A stretch of DNA of 43,220 nt, taken from the NCBI GenBank assembly GCA_903888515.1, contig CAISTY010000183.1, forward strand, positions 1 to 43,220. The letters are read 5' to 3'. Each line of letters begins with the position of its first letter. Positions within the stretch are counted from its first letter, which is position 1. The notes beneath the pieces are model-generated. The model saw nothing but the letters and a program-made list of their open reading frames with translations. It did no database searches and was not told where the DNA came from. The position numbers and the translations under genes are program-made. Origin of the DNA: Akkermansiaceae bacterium. Its GTDB lineage: Bacteria > Verrucomicrobiota > Verrucomicrobiia > Verrucomicrobiales > Akkermansiaceae. Below are positions 1 to 6,951 of this stretch, piece by piece.

Positions 1-105
1 GATCTCGACCCGAAGCGATACGTTTGGAAGGCCGAAGGGCAGGAAATCCTCAGAAAAATCCAACGGGCTAAGGACGCCCTCGCCAAGACCAGCGGCAAGA
101 ATTAA
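1..105 (+). CDS. IS630-type transposase, C-terminal fragment
   Basis: Frame 1 is open from the window edge to TAA at 103-105 and encodes the 34-residue tail of a protein. The tail contains YVWKAEGQEILRKIQRAK, which resembles the C-terminus of IS630/Tc1-mariner family transposases (an aromatic-W segment, then a basic amphipathic helix). The catalytic DDE domain is not in the window, so the assignment rests only on the tail and on the TA-type boundary. The same fragment occurs inverted at 43116-43220. Confidence 0.6.
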   Translation, partial: DLDPKRYVWKAEGQEILRKIQRAKDALAKTSGKN

Positions 106-138
106 TTATGAATAGCTATTTAACGTCCGGCACACTAG
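1..138 (+). mobile_element. IS630-type element, right (3') end, left copy
   Basis: The first 138 bases are an exact inverted copy of 43083-43220. The segment holds the last 34 codons of a transposase and about 30 bases of IS end, and stops at CTAG (135-138). IS630 elements duplicate a TA target, and the TA inside CTAG fits that. The element interrupts the lipoprotein gene that runs leftward from 810. The rest of the IS lies outside the window, so the window edge is probably an assembly break at a repeated IS. Confidence 0.8.
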
Positions 139-810
139 CGACGCAATCCATGCGAACGCCGCCCTCGAGTCCGCGTCCAGCCATTGGGAAACGACCGCTT
201 GGAATCCAGCCCTTCGGGTCTCGCCGGGAGGAAGACTCAAACCCCACGCCACCGCGTCCTTGGGAGCCGTGGCAACCCAAATCCGGATGACTTGCTTCGC
301 GGTCGCATCGAACTCGCGGTTGGCACTTCCGGATTCCAACAAAATCTTGGTGGCCCGCTCCGGATCTGACCGGACAAGAACCACTGCGATCTCTTCCTTC
401 GCAATCAGGATCTCCTGTGCCGAACCCAAAGAATCCGCCCATACAAGCGCCTCATCCGGATTTTTTCCGGCGAGTTGACCGGCAAGATAGCGGATCGTTT
501 TCATTCTTTTCTCACTATCAACGGCCAATTGTGCGAACGCCTCGGCGGCAATCTCCGGGACGAGCACATGAGTGTTGCGCACGACCGCCGCGAGCGCTTG
601 GTCCCGGGCTACGGGTGATTCGAGCGCAAGCGCGGCGCTGAGGGAATCCCGGAACTCCTGATAGCGGTTCGGAACCTCCTCGCGCGGCGGTCGCTTGGCA
701 CGCGTGATTCCGGGATTGAATGCACCAGCGGATTCGGCCTTGCCGGTATCTCCCGGCTTGTCACAGGAAACTAATAACCCGATAAGTAAAAATGATAAGT
801 GAAGTTTCAT
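106..810 (-). pseudogene. Lipoprotein with helical repeats, truncated by the IS
   Basis: The likely start is the ATG at 808-810, because it is followed directly by a lipoprotein signal peptide: MKLHLSFLLIGLLVSC, lipobox LVSC, Cys16. The mature part is Ala/Glu-rich and predicted helical, with repeated segments of the type A-W-A-x-S-L (VWADSLG, AWGLSLP, AWIASL). Such repeats are common in secreted proteins of Verrucomicrobia and Planctomycetes. The gene enters the IS at 138. The last nine residues (VCRTLNSYS) and the stop at 106-108 are encoded by the IS. The original C-terminus is missing. Its function is unknown; it was probably an outer-membrane or periplasmic lipoprotein. Confidence 0.7.
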
Positions 811-923
811 CGTCACTGGTTCTTCTGATCGCATGGAATCCGTTGCATGCCAACACATTTTTTTCGAGTTCCGGGCAGGTTTCCGGAAGGCCCGGGATCA
901 GGCGGCTTACCAAGGGGCTTCAA

Positions 924-1208
924 ATGTGGCATTTGATTCCCATGAACGCCACGCTCAGTCTCGATGAAGCCGGCAGGCTTGTCCTGCCAATCAATGCCCT
1001 GCGCTTGTTTGGAATGAAGCCGGGCGACCAGGTTCGTGCCGATGTCAGCCCGAACCGCATCGACATTTGCCCGGAGCCTCCCGTCGTTTCCGAGGGTGTG
1101 ATCGAAAGTGGAGTTCTCGTGATGGCGCGGCAGGGAATCCCGATGGACGCCGCCGCCGCCGTGCGCGCCGACCGTGACGCCTTGGCCGAACGCTCACTCC
1201 CGCGATGA
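924..1208 (+). CDS. AbrB/MazE-type antitoxin
   Basis: The 94-residue product has a SpoVT/AbrB swapped-hairpin domain near its N-terminus: MNATLSLDEAGRLVLPINAL, then F-G-M-K-P-G-D-Q-V. This fits a DNA-binding antitoxin that represses its own operon and neutralises a PIN toxin. The start at 924 is chosen because AGGGG lies about 8 bases upstream; the in-frame ATG at 942 is an alternative. The stop overlaps the start of the next gene (ATGA at 1205-1208), the usual coupling of vapBC-like pairs. The partner toxin is broken, so this antitoxin may be an orphan. Confidence 0.75.
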   Translation: MWHLIPMNATLSLDEAGRLVLPINALRLFGMKPGDQVRADVSPNRIDICPEPPVVSEGVIESGVLVMARQGIPMDAAAAVRADRDALAERSLPR

Positions 1209-1369
1209 GTGCTCTTCTTGACAGCTCGGTGCTTGCCGCGGCGCTTGCCGCCGATGAACTCAAGCACGCCGAGTGCCTCGCCCGTCTGCTAAAAGGCGGC
1301 AACTGCATCTACTCCCACGCGTTGTTGGAAACTTTCTCAACTTGGTCACCCGCATCAAGATCGACCTGA
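1205..1369 (+). pseudogene. VapC-like PIN-domain toxin, truncated
   Basis: The reading frame from the overlapping ATG at 1205 begins as a PIN ribonuclease (LLDSSVLAAAL, including the first catalytic Asp at residue 6, then HAECLARLL and YSHALLETFST). After about 45 residues it runs into unrelated sequence and stops at 1369. Shifting the frame near 1335 gives another open stretch to TAA at 1441-1443, but it does not look like the rest of a PIN domain (the TGG block and later acidic residues are absent). The toxin is therefore very likely inactive through deletion or frameshift. Confidence 0.65.
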
Positions 1370-1499
1370 AGCACCTTTTCGTCACCGTCATGGACCATAC
1401 GACGGGCTCTGAGAACCAGATCCTGTTTTTCAACGAACGTTAATAAATTCAGCGCAATCCCGGTCTGGACATAACGCGATTACGGGCTATGATCTTCAC

Positions 1500-1736
1500 G
1501 TGACAGTCACCCTTCCGCCCGCACTGAACCAGCTTGTGGATCGTCTCGTCCACACCGGTCGTTATGCCGACGTAAGCGATGTCCTCAGCGAGGCCCTGCG
1601 CGTGCTCGAACGGCAGGAGTTCGATGAATCTCCCGCCCTCGAAGCGGCCATTCTGGAAGGCGTCGCATCCCCGCATCTACCGTATGATGCCTCTGTCATG
1701 GATCGCGTCCGCCACAACGCCCGCTCCTTGGCATGA
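1500..1736 (+). CDS. ParD-type ribbon-helix-helix antitoxin
   Basis: A 78-residue protein beginning with GTG at 1500. The N-terminus, TVTLPPALNQLVDRLVHTGR, followed by YADVSDVLSEALRVLE, matches the ParD/CopG-type ribbon-helix-helix fold (CC2985 group): a beta strand, then two helices with the G-R-Y-x-x-x-S-D/E-V turn. The C-terminal half is acidic and probably wraps around the toxin. It overlaps the downstream toxin gene by four bases (ATGA, 1733-1736). The pair should form a self-repressing complex on its own promoter. Confidence 0.82.
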   Translation: MTVTLPPALNQLVDRLVHTGRYADVSDVLSEALRVLERQEFDESPALEAAILEGVASPHLPYDASVMDRVRHNARSLA

Positions 1737-2062
1737 GCTTGGAAGTCTCCATCGCCCTGAGGGCTGAGCAGGACATGACTCTGCAATACCGCTGGTATCT
1801 CGAAAATGCCGACCTTGATGTCGCCGAACGCTACTTGTTCGCCGTGCATGAGACCATTCTCCGGGTCGTCGAGCGACCCGATTTGGGCTGCCGCCGCCAC
1901 TTTCAGGCTCCCGAACTCAGTCACATCCGCAGTATTCAGGTGAAGAAGCCTTTCGATCGTCATTTGCTCTTCTACATGGAGGGAAATGCTCTGCGCATCG
2001 AACGCATCATGCACGGAGCCCGGGATCTGCCAAAACGCTTGCTGGAAGATCCTGAGCAATAG
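1733..2062 (+). CDS. ParE/RelE-type toxin
   Basis: The 109-residue product has the ParE/RelE-fold pattern: A-E-Q-D-M near the N-terminus, a central R-Y-L-F-A-V-H-E-T-I-L helix, P-D-L-G-C-R-R, then FDRHLLFYMEGNALRIERIMHGARD, the two C-terminal strands with the conserved I-x-R-I-x-H-G-A-R-D motif. ParE toxins poison DNA gyrase, and other family members cleave mRNA on ribosomes; which applies cannot be read here. It overlaps the ParD-type gene, is full length, and looks intact. Confidence 0.83.
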   Translation: MSLEVSIALRAEQDMTLQYRWYLENADLDVAERYLFAVHETILRVVERPDLGCRRHFQAPELSHIRSIQVKKPFDRHLLFYMEGNALRIERIMHGARDLPKRLLEDPEQ

Positions 2063-2109
2063 GCAACAAAGTGGCTTAGTCCCGGCGCAGGCAAGCCGCT
2101 TCCATCGTC

Positions 2110-2232
2110 CAAGCCGCCGATCAAGTCAGCGACCAAGTCGCCGCCCTGCTGCGGGTGGTGCCCAAGCACAACCGGTCGGCCATGGAATGCATGAGGCATC
2201 TCAAGCCCGCGTCCTTTCTCCGACAACCTGAT
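2110..2232 (+). pseudogene. Remnant of an ATP-binding (AlbA_2/RecG-like) protein C-terminus
   Basis: One frame reads QAADQVSDQVAALLRVV followed by P-K-H-N-R-S-A-M-E-C-M and L-K-P-A-S-F-L-R. The Q-V-S-D-Q-V-x-x-L-L repeat followed by a short winged-helix segment is typical of the C-terminus of predicted transcriptional regulators and helicases with an N-terminal AlbA_2 domain. There is no start codon and no upstream body, and the 3' part overlaps the opposing small gene. The matching N-terminal half of such a protein occurs as a separate fragment at 11957-12169; whether the two were once one gene cannot be told. Confidence 0.35.
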
Positions 2233-2578
2233 ACGTCACCGCGCCTTTGTCATCCACCGTGATGAGCTTAGCCTTCTTCAACTCTTGCAATACCTTTGCC
2301 ACCGCTGCCTCGGACACGTCCTTGCCGCATAAGGGCTTGGCATGGGCAATCAAGCTCTTCTCTTTCTTCGGTCGCTTTGTTTTTGGCAGCTTCCTCAGAT
2401 TCTCAATCAACTTCGTCGCTCCGCTGGACAACGCGGGCGTGGCAGCAACTTTCGGAGTTGCCGGAGGTTTGGGTGCAGCCTGTACGTGTGACACAGCCGC
2501 AGCCGGGGAAACCACCGCCGCCGCAGGTTTGTGCGTGGATTGCGAAGTGTCTTGAGTACAGGATTTTTGGGGACTCAT
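2201..2578 (-). CDS. Small protein with Ala/Pro linker and winged-helix-like C-terminus
   Basis: A 125-residue protein. Residues 18-50 are a low-complexity Ala/Pro/Val linker. Residues 55-125 (LIENLRKLPKTKRPKKEK, then S-L-I-A-H-A-K-P-L-C-G-K-D-V-S-E and VLQELKKAKLITVDDKGAV) look like a small winged-helix domain of the kind found at the C-terminus of some NYN/LabA-type proteins. There is no catalytic domain. Its ATG overlaps the stop of the upstream DUF4143 ATPase remnant (ATGA, 2575-2578), so it was probably translationally coupled to that gene. No specific function is assigned; nucleic-acid binding is plausible from the basic linker. Confidence 0.5.
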   Translation of the reverse strand: MSPQKSCTQDTSQSTHKPAAAVVSPAAAVSHVQAAPKPPATPKVAATPALSSGATKLIENLRKLPKTKRPKKEKSLIAHAKPLCGKDVSEAAVAKVLQELKKAKLITVDDKGAVTYQVVGERTRA

Positions 2579-3071
2579 GGATATCGGGCAAGGAAATCTG
2601 CTAGGCTGATGGCGGTCACGGTTTTGGAGAGCGGAAAGGACTCCCCCTGAGGAATGATGTAATAGCCCTTGGTGGCTTGCAGGGTCTTCATGCTTTCCAC
2701 AAAACCAGGGCTCAGTTTGGGAGATAGCGTGCGCTTGATTTCGATGGCGAGTGTTGCGGCGGATGGGTTTTGCAAGGCGAGATCGACTTCGGCCCCGGCG
2801 TGGGTGCGGTAGTGGCTGAATGTGGTGCCCTTGGGGAGGCGGGTCACGATCTGCTCGATGCAATAGCCTTCCCATGAATGACCGCAGAGCGGATGACCCA
2901 GGACCTGCTCCAAATCGTGAAGGCCGGCGAGGGCGTGGAGTAGGCCCGAATCCCGCCAATAGACTTTGGGGGATTTCACCAGACGTTTTCCAGCGTTGCG
3001 ACTCCAGGCCGGGATGCTGCGCACGAGGTAGAGTCCTTCGAGCAGATCCAGATAGTGGCGGGCAATGTGGC
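2575..3071 (-). pseudogene. AAA ATPase with DUF4143 domain, N-terminus lost
   Basis: The frame encodes about 165 residues of a DUF4143 C-terminal domain: ARHYLDLLEGLYLVRSIPAW, then K-V-Y-W-R-D-S-G-L-L-H-A-L, L-G-H-P-L-C-G-H-S-W-E-G, a PD-(D/E)xK-like H-A-G-A-E-V-D-L-A-L and A-I-E-I-K-R. The N-terminal P-loop domain (about 200 residues in this family) is missing. Upstream of residue A-R-H-Y the frame passes directly into the 174-bp repeat at 3072. The ATPase was therefore cut by insertion or recombination at the repeat and is presumably non-functional. Confidence 0.75.
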
Positions 3072-3245
3072 ATACACGGCAGTGGTATGACGACGTGGTC
3101 ATCGCCACCTTGTATGTCGGACCGATGGTCGAGGCGAAATGAACCGGCAAGCGACTTTCCAGCAGATCAAATTTCTTCTTTTGTGATCGTGAGTGAACAT
3201 CTACGATGTCCGTAGGGGAAGTCCCATGACGGGACGGCCCGGATA
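3072..3245 (+). repeat. 174-bp imperfect direct repeat, copy 1
   Basis: This stretch matches 4403-4576 over its full length in the same orientation with a small number of substitutions and no length difference. It starts at ATACACGGCAGTGGTATGAC and ends at GGGACGGCCCGGATA. It contains a short stem GTCCC-ATGAC-GGGAC near its right end and an open minus-strand frame (KKKFDLLESRLPVHFA and onward) in both copies. Copy 1 abuts the truncation point of the DUF4143 gene. It could be a small non-autonomous mobile element or the conserved edge of a larger one. No target duplication is visible. Confidence 0.8.
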
Positions 3246-3344
3246 CCGGTGTTCACCTGGCTAATGGCCTTGACGAGCTTCGCGTAGCCCGCGCCGCGTT
3301 TTCGCGACTGGACGGGTGGACTGGTTGGAAATCTTTTTCGCCAT
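3246..3344 (-). pseudogene. Fragment of a DUF1016/YhcG-type nuclease N-terminus
   Basis: From the ATG at 3342-3344 on the minus strand the sequence reads MAKKISNQSTRPVAKT, and after a frame change G-Y-A-K-L-V-K-A-I-S-Q-V-N-T. This resembles the first 30-40 residues of DUF1016 nucleases; compare the A-L-V-E-A-I-R-R-V of the intact copy at 15063-16256. It ends exactly where the 174-bp repeat begins. It is frameshifted and short, so this is only a plausible relic. Confidence 0.3.
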
Positions 3345-3448
3345 GGTGGGGCTCTAGAGTCCTTGAAACCGAGAATGTGTTGTCGTTAGCTCAAATTCTT
3401 CGTCTTGCGTCTTGGGTCTTGTTGTCTTGGGTCTGAGGCGAAGCCTCG

Positions 3449-3469
3449 CTCGTTAGACAATTGTCACAA
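3449..3469 (+). repeat. 21-bp exact direct repeat, left copy (possible att-like site)
   Basis: The 21 bases include TTAGACAATTGTCACAA and contain the palindrome GACAATTGTC. An identical 21-mer occurs in the same orientation at 19282-19302, 15.8 kb away on the other side of the restriction-modification block. Immediately upstream is a mini-palindrome GAGGC-GAA-GCCTC (3435-3447). A 21-bp chance match in 43 kb is very unlikely. Confidence 0.7.
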
Positions 3470-3539
3470 GGGAATCTTCGCCGCCCTGACGGCTGATATG
3501 AATCCTGCACCGCCACTCCATCTCCACTTGAATAATTGC

Positions 3540-3569
3540 TTGACCAAGCACGGAATAATGTGCTAAGCT
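3540..3569 (+). promoter_or_regulatory. Predicted promoter and operator of the Phd/RelE-type pair
   Basis: TTGACC at 3540-3545 and TAAGCT at 3564-3569 are separated by 18 bases, with TG one base before the -10 (extended -10 form). The start codon follows seven bases after the -10, leaving a very short or absent leader. GCTTG-AC-CAAGC overlaps the -35 and is a candidate half of the site bound by the antitoxin-toxin complex. Confidence 0.45.
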
Positions 3570-3575
3570 CCCGCC

Positions 3576-3881
3576 ATGAGAATTGATCTCAAGGAAGATG
3601 TGGTGAGTCTGACGGACTTTGCACGCAACACGAAGCAGCACGCCAAAGAGCTGACCCTCGGCGGACGGGCTCGAATTCTGACTCAGAATGGCAAGGCCTC
3701 GGTGGTGGTACTCTCGCTGGATGCCTTCGAAACATTGGCACAGGACGCGGAGGATTACCGCATGGATCTGAGGCTGCGCGCGGCGATGGAAAGCTACGCC
3801 AAGGGAGATCGTGGGGTAACGGAGAAAACAGTGATGGGCAGGCTCCGCAAGCGTGCCAAAAAACGACGGATCGCACGATGA
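3576..3881 (+). CDS. Phd/YefM-type antitoxin
   Basis: The 101-residue product starts MRIDLKEDVVSLTDFARNTK, the N-terminal fold of Phd/YefM antitoxins (a strand, then a helix with T/S-D-F-x-R/A). Next come L-T-L-G-G-R-A-R-I-L-T-Q-N-G-K-A and VVVLSLDAFETLAQDAED, a dimerising strand and helix. The basic C-terminus is unusually long (KRAKKRRIAR). It should bind the operator at about 3540-3570 and block the downstream toxin. The end overlaps that gene by four bases. Confidence 0.8.
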   Translation: MRIDLKEDVVSLTDFARNTKQHAKELTLGGRARILTQNGKASVVVLSLDAFETLAQDAEDYRMDLRLRAAMESYAKGDRGVTEKTVMGRLRKRAKKRRIAR

Positions 3882-4228
3882 TGAAATACGAGTTGCGGCT
3901 TTCATCCGAAGCGGAGCGCTGTATTGATGATCAGCTTCAGTGGTATGAGGCGGATGAAACTCATGGCGGAGTGGAACTTGCCGACCAATGGATGGATCTG
4001 CTGGAGGCGGCTTTCAATACGCTGAACCAGCATCCCGAAAGACACGGCTTCGCGCCGGAAAATGGACGCTGGATGCCTCGAATTTCCATCCGGCAGATGC
4101 GCTTCAAACCGTGGAAGACCCCATCGGCCTGGAGGGTTCTCTATGTGATCGATGAAAAAGCCAGGCTGGTTACCGTGTTGCAGGTTCGACATGAGAAACG
4201 TCCTCTGCTGGATGATGGCGGGCGGTAG
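3878..4228 (+). CDS. RelE/ParE-family toxin
   Basis: The 116-residue product begins YELRLSSEAERCIDDQLQWY, then has H-G-G-V-E-L-A-D-Q-W-M-D-L-L-E-A-A and N-Q-H-P-E-R-H-G-F, a long N-terminal helical hairpin. It ends with W-R-V-L-Y-V-I-D-E-K-A-R-L-V-T-V-L-Q-V-R-H-E, the terminal beta sheet with the V-x-H motif of the family. Two ATGs in a row (3878 and 3881) could serve as the start; the first gives the ATGATG overlap with the antitoxin. It looks intact. The target (gyrase or translation) is not evident. Confidence 0.78.
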   Translation: MMKYELRLSSEAERCIDDQLQWYEADETHGGVELADQWMDLLEAAFNTLNQHPERHGFAPENGRWMPRISIRQMRFKPWKTPSAWRVLYVIDEKARLVTVLQVRHEKRPLLDDGGR

Positions 4229-4402
4229 AACTACGTCGCGCGGTCGTGCCCCGCACAAGCCGCTGATGCTTCTATTCGAAGACCACAAAATTTCCACGGT
4301 GGAGAGTCGGCTCCACCGAATCGCCCGCGACCCGTACCACAAAGCGGCGGGGCTTTGCGAGCCATATGCTGGAACTTCAATCCAAGCCGTGATCACGGTG
4401 AT
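4229..4402 (+). other. Non-coding or decayed stretch before repeat copy 2
   Basis: No intact gene is visible. One frame contains R-A-P-H-K-P-L-M-L-L, a motif that often opens the conserved part of HNH restriction-endonuclease-like proteins, but the following residues do not continue such a domain. It may be a very short relic or chance. Confidence 0.3.
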
Positions 4403-4576
4403 ATACACGGCAGTGGTATGACGACGTGGTCATCGCCACCTTGCATGTCGGACCGATGGTCGAGGCGAAATGAACCGGCAAGCGACTTTCCAGCAGATCA
4501 AATTTCTTCTTTTGTAATCGTGAGGGAAAATCTACGATGCCCGCAAGGGAAGTCCCATGACGGGACGGCCCGGATA
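4403..4576 (+). repeat. 174-bp imperfect direct repeat, copy 2
   Basis: The second copy of the repeat at 3072-3245, in the same orientation and of the same length. It ends ten bases before the exonuclease start codon at 4587, so promoter or leader signals of that operon may be supplied by the repeat or just beyond it. The flanks differ completely from those of copy 1, which fixes both repeat boundaries to within one or two bases. Confidence 0.8.
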
Positions 4577-4586
4577 ACCGCCCTGC

Positions 4587-5291
4587 ATGAAGATTTCCTG
4601 CCCCAATCCATCCTGCTGTCAGCATTTGAGCGGTCCCAAGGCGCTGATGGGTCACCGGTTCTCATGCCCGACATGCGGGCACTCGTTCATCTGGACCGAT
4701 TGCTTCCACTCAGGGGATTCTTTCGTGATCTACGACCTCGAAACCACCGGCCTCTATCCGGATTCCGACGAATTCATCCAGATCGCGGCAGTCAGGTTGC
4801 GGGCCGGTTGCCTGTGCCCGGCGGAAAACTTCTTCAGCTTTGCCCGCCCACGCCAACGCATCTCGTCATTCATTACCAGCTATACGGGCATCAGCAACGA
4901 CGATGTTAGGGATGCGCCGCGACCAGAAGAAGTCTTGTGCGGCTTCGCCCGTTGGGCTGGAGACTCCACCCTGATCGCGCACAACGGTTTGCGTTTCGAT
5001 GGCAAATTTCTGGCAGCAACCTGCCGTCGGCACAGTTTGCCGACGCGAGAGGCGCAGTGCATCGACTCGATCCACATCTCTAAAATGCTCTTCGGTAACA
5101 CCCGCGGCACCGGGCATTCCCTGGACCATGTGAAGTCACGCCTCGGCTTGCGCGACACGTCCCTGCGCCGCCACGATGCCCGGGGGGATGTGGATCTGCT
5201 AGGCCGCGCGGTTGAGGAAATGTCGCGTCGGCTGTGCCTTGATCCCTCATTCAATGGCGTGCCCCGACACGCCACCCTGCTGCCAAGGTGA
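4587..5291 (+). CDS. Zinc-ribbon DEDDh 3'-5' exonuclease (DnaQ-like)
   Basis: A 234-residue protein. The N-terminus has a zinc-ribbon pattern (Cys5, Cys10, Cys27, Cys30), followed by an RNase T/DnaQ fold. Exo I is FVIYDLETTG (Asp50, Glu52), Exo II is LIAHNGLRFDGKFL (Asp138) and Exo III is RRHDARGDVDLL (His196, Asp201), so all four catalytic acids and the general-base His are present. It should remove nucleotides from 3' ends of DNA or RNA using two metal ions. It lacks polymerase or helicase domains and is probably not the replicative proofreader. Its stop overlaps the GTG start of the SEC-C/TPR gene. The pair could be a DNA-repair or defence module; no precise partner is known to me. Confidence 0.82.
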   Translation: MKISCPNPSCCQHLSGPKALMGHRFSCPTCGHSFIWTDCFHSGDSFVIYDLETTGLYPDSDEFIQIAAVRLRAGCLCPAENFFSFARPRQRISSFITSYTGISNDDVRDAPRPEEVLCGFARWAGDSTLIAHNGLRFDGKFLAATCRRHSLPTREAQCIDSIHISKMLFGNTRGTGHSLDHVKSRLGLRDTSLRRHDARGDVDLLGRAVEEMSRRLCLDPSFNGVPRHATLLPR

Positions 5292-6124
5292 TAGAACGAA
5301 AGGATCCCTGCTCCTGCGGGAGTGGTAGAAAATACAAGAAGTGTTCCAAATTCCAGGTCTTTCTGCATGTAACCAAGCACGCCATGATCAAACCGCCGAA
5401 CATCAAGGATGCGCCGTTTTCGGTGCTGATCGAGTCCTGCCCCGACCTTAAGGAATTGCGGCGAAAACATGCCGCCAGAACAGCACCGGAGCGCCGCCGG
5501 GCTGCGGACTTCACCTATTCCCAAGCGATCGCCTCGCGGTTGTTTAGCGGATTCGCTCCGGACGTGGGCGACGGGGACGGGATTTTTGGAACCATGGCTG
5601 CCCTGGCGATTGATGCCGATTTCGCGCCGGCCTTGCTCGCTGTAGGAAGCATCGAGCACCAACTCGGCCGACATGAGGAGGCTATGAAGCATTTCCTCCA
5701 TCTAACTGAATTGACTCGCGAGACCGCGGACTTGGCCGAAATTATCGACAAAGCCGCACAGTTTCTAATAGATGCTGGTGACCTGGCGCAGGCGGAATGC
5801 CTGTTTGGTGCGGCGGTCGGGGCGTTTCCGGGTGTCGCTTTGTATTACAGCGGCCTTGGCTACTGTGCCGGCAAACAAGGGCGAAAAGCCGAGGCGCTTG
5901 CGCATGCCAAGAAAGCGCTAGAACTGGAGCCGGACAACGCCGTGCATCTGTGCGACCTTGGCTGGGCATTGATCGATGCAGGACGCCCACACGAAGCCGA
6001 GGCACCTCTGCGCATGGCCATCGCCCTGGCACCCGGGAAAACCATGGCCGAGGGAAACCTGGCGTATCTGGAAAGGCTGATCGTAAAACGGCTGGGCGAC
6101 AGCCCTGAATTCCCAACAAGCTGA
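5288..6124 (+). CDS. SEC-C-like zinc motif plus TPR protein
   Basis: A 278-residue protein starting with GTG at 5288 in a GTGA overlap with the exonuclease stop. Residues 6-20 (DPCSCGSGRKYKKCS) are a SEC-C motif with Cys8, Cys10 and Cys19. The fourth ligand normally following Cys19 (Cys or His) is Ser, so zinc binding may be altered. From about residue 100 to the end there are TPR-like helical hairpins, clearest in the last two: ALAHAKKALELEPDNAVHLC and EAEAPLRMAIALAPGKTMAE. SEC-C modules sit on SecA and on many nuclease-associated proteins; TPRs bind protein partners. The overlap suggests the two products act together. Function is unknown. Confidence 0.7.
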   Translation: MIERKDPCSCGSGRKYKKCSKFQVFLHVTKHAMIKPPNIKDAPFSVLIESCPDLKELRRKHAARTAPERRRAADFTYSQAIASRLFSGFAPDVGDGDGIFGTMAALAIDADFAPALLAVGSIEHQLGRHEEAMKHFLHLTELTRETADLAEIIDKAAQFLIDAGDLAQAECLFGAAVGAFPGVALYYSGLGYCAGKQGRKAEALAHAKKALELEPDNAVHLCDLGWALIDAGRPHEAEAPLRMAIALAPGKTMAEGNLAYLERLIVKRLGDSPEFPTS

Positions 6125-6156
6125 GCCCATGCATTGATCGAGCGGCTCTCACCGTC

Positions 6157-6243
6157 ATGCTCTTGGCCGAGCCGTTGCGCAAACACCTGCGCACCTCCAA
6201 CCTGATAGAACACAAGCGATTCCGGTGTCGCACAGATGAAGCT
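6157..6243 (+). pseudogene. Possible IS256-type transposase remnant
   Basis: One frame reads M-L-L-A-E-P-L-R-K-H-L-R-T-S-N-L-I-E and a few residues later R-C-R-T-D-E-A. The L-R-T-[ST]-N-x-I-E core followed by R-x-R-T resembles the conserved C-terminal block of IS256-family (Mutator-like) transposases. There is no catalytic domain, inverted repeat or start context. It lies in the gap between the TPR gene and the convergent DUF45 gene. Low confidence. Confidence 0.25.
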
Positions 6244-6267
6244 TGGATTCGGTCGAATGCCGTCCTC

Positions 6268-6951
6268 TCAGACCTCCTCTTCAAGAATCTGACCATGCTC
6301 CTTCAGCCATGTCTTGGCCCTTTCAGTGGATGGAGCCTTGGCTCGCACGATGTTCCAGAAGCGCGGGGTGTGGTTGGCCTCCATCAGGTGCGCCAGTTCG
6401 TGTACGATCACGTAATCGATCACGAACATCGGCGCCTTGATCAGTCGCCAGTTGAAATTCACGTTGTCCTTCACCGTGCAGGAGCCCCAGCGGTAGCGGT
6501 TGTCCACGATTTTAGCATCGCCGAAATTCACACCCAATTCGCTGGCGTGACGCCTCACGCGGGGCAGGATGGTTTCCGTAGCACGATTGATATACCACTC
6601 CTTCAAGACCTTCCGTCGCTTCGCCTGTTGTGCCACCGGAATCAGGAACCGGCGTGAGAACTCGACCCCACCACTCGTGGTCTCCGTGATCTCGATGCGG
6701 TATTCCCGGCCAAGATAGGGAACGGACTCGCCGTTGACTACCTCCTTGCCGGGTGCATGGGGGCGGTCCTGATATTTTTGAGAATGATGCACCTTTTCGA
6801 ACAACCACTGCCGCTTGGAATCCACCACGCGGCGTATTGCCTCTTCCGGAGTGGCTTCCGGCGCATGAACGACAATCGTGCGGTCCCGCTCCACGGAGAT
6901 CGAGAGTTTCTTGCGCTTGGGCGATCGCAAAATCCGGTAGTGCAGGTCCAT
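6268..6951 (-). CDS. YgjP-like (DUF45/M48-type) metallopeptidase
   Basis: A 227-residue protein with the DUF45 signature: R-R-K-L-S-I-S-V-type N-terminal strands, R-Y-R-W-G-S-C at about 153-158, and the zinc-binding HELAH (184-188) with the third ligand His194 in N-H-T-P-R-F-W. Members are predicted zinc peptidases. They are often encoded directly downstream of hsdR in type I restriction operons, as here, but their role there is not settled. The start codon overlaps the hsdR stop by one base (TGATG), so it is translationally coupled to it. Full length for the family. Confidence 0.85.
   Translation of the reverse strand: MDLHYRILRSPKRKKLSISVERDRTIVVHAPEATPEEAIRRVVDSKRQWLFEKVHHSQKYQDRPHAPGKEVVNGESVPYLGREYRIEITETTSGGVEFSRRFLIPVAQQAKRRKVLKEWYINRATETILPRVRRHASELGVNFGDAKIVDNRYRWGSCTVKDNVNFNWRLIKAPMFVIDYVIVHELAHLMEANHTPRFWNIVRAKAPSTERAKTWLKEHGQILEEEV

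Noticed and set aside
1370-1443. Continuation of the PIN toxin in a second frame
   Set aside because: The residues (for example H-L-F-V-T-V-M-D-H-T-T-G) do not match the later PIN motifs, so a simple single-base error does not restore the domain.
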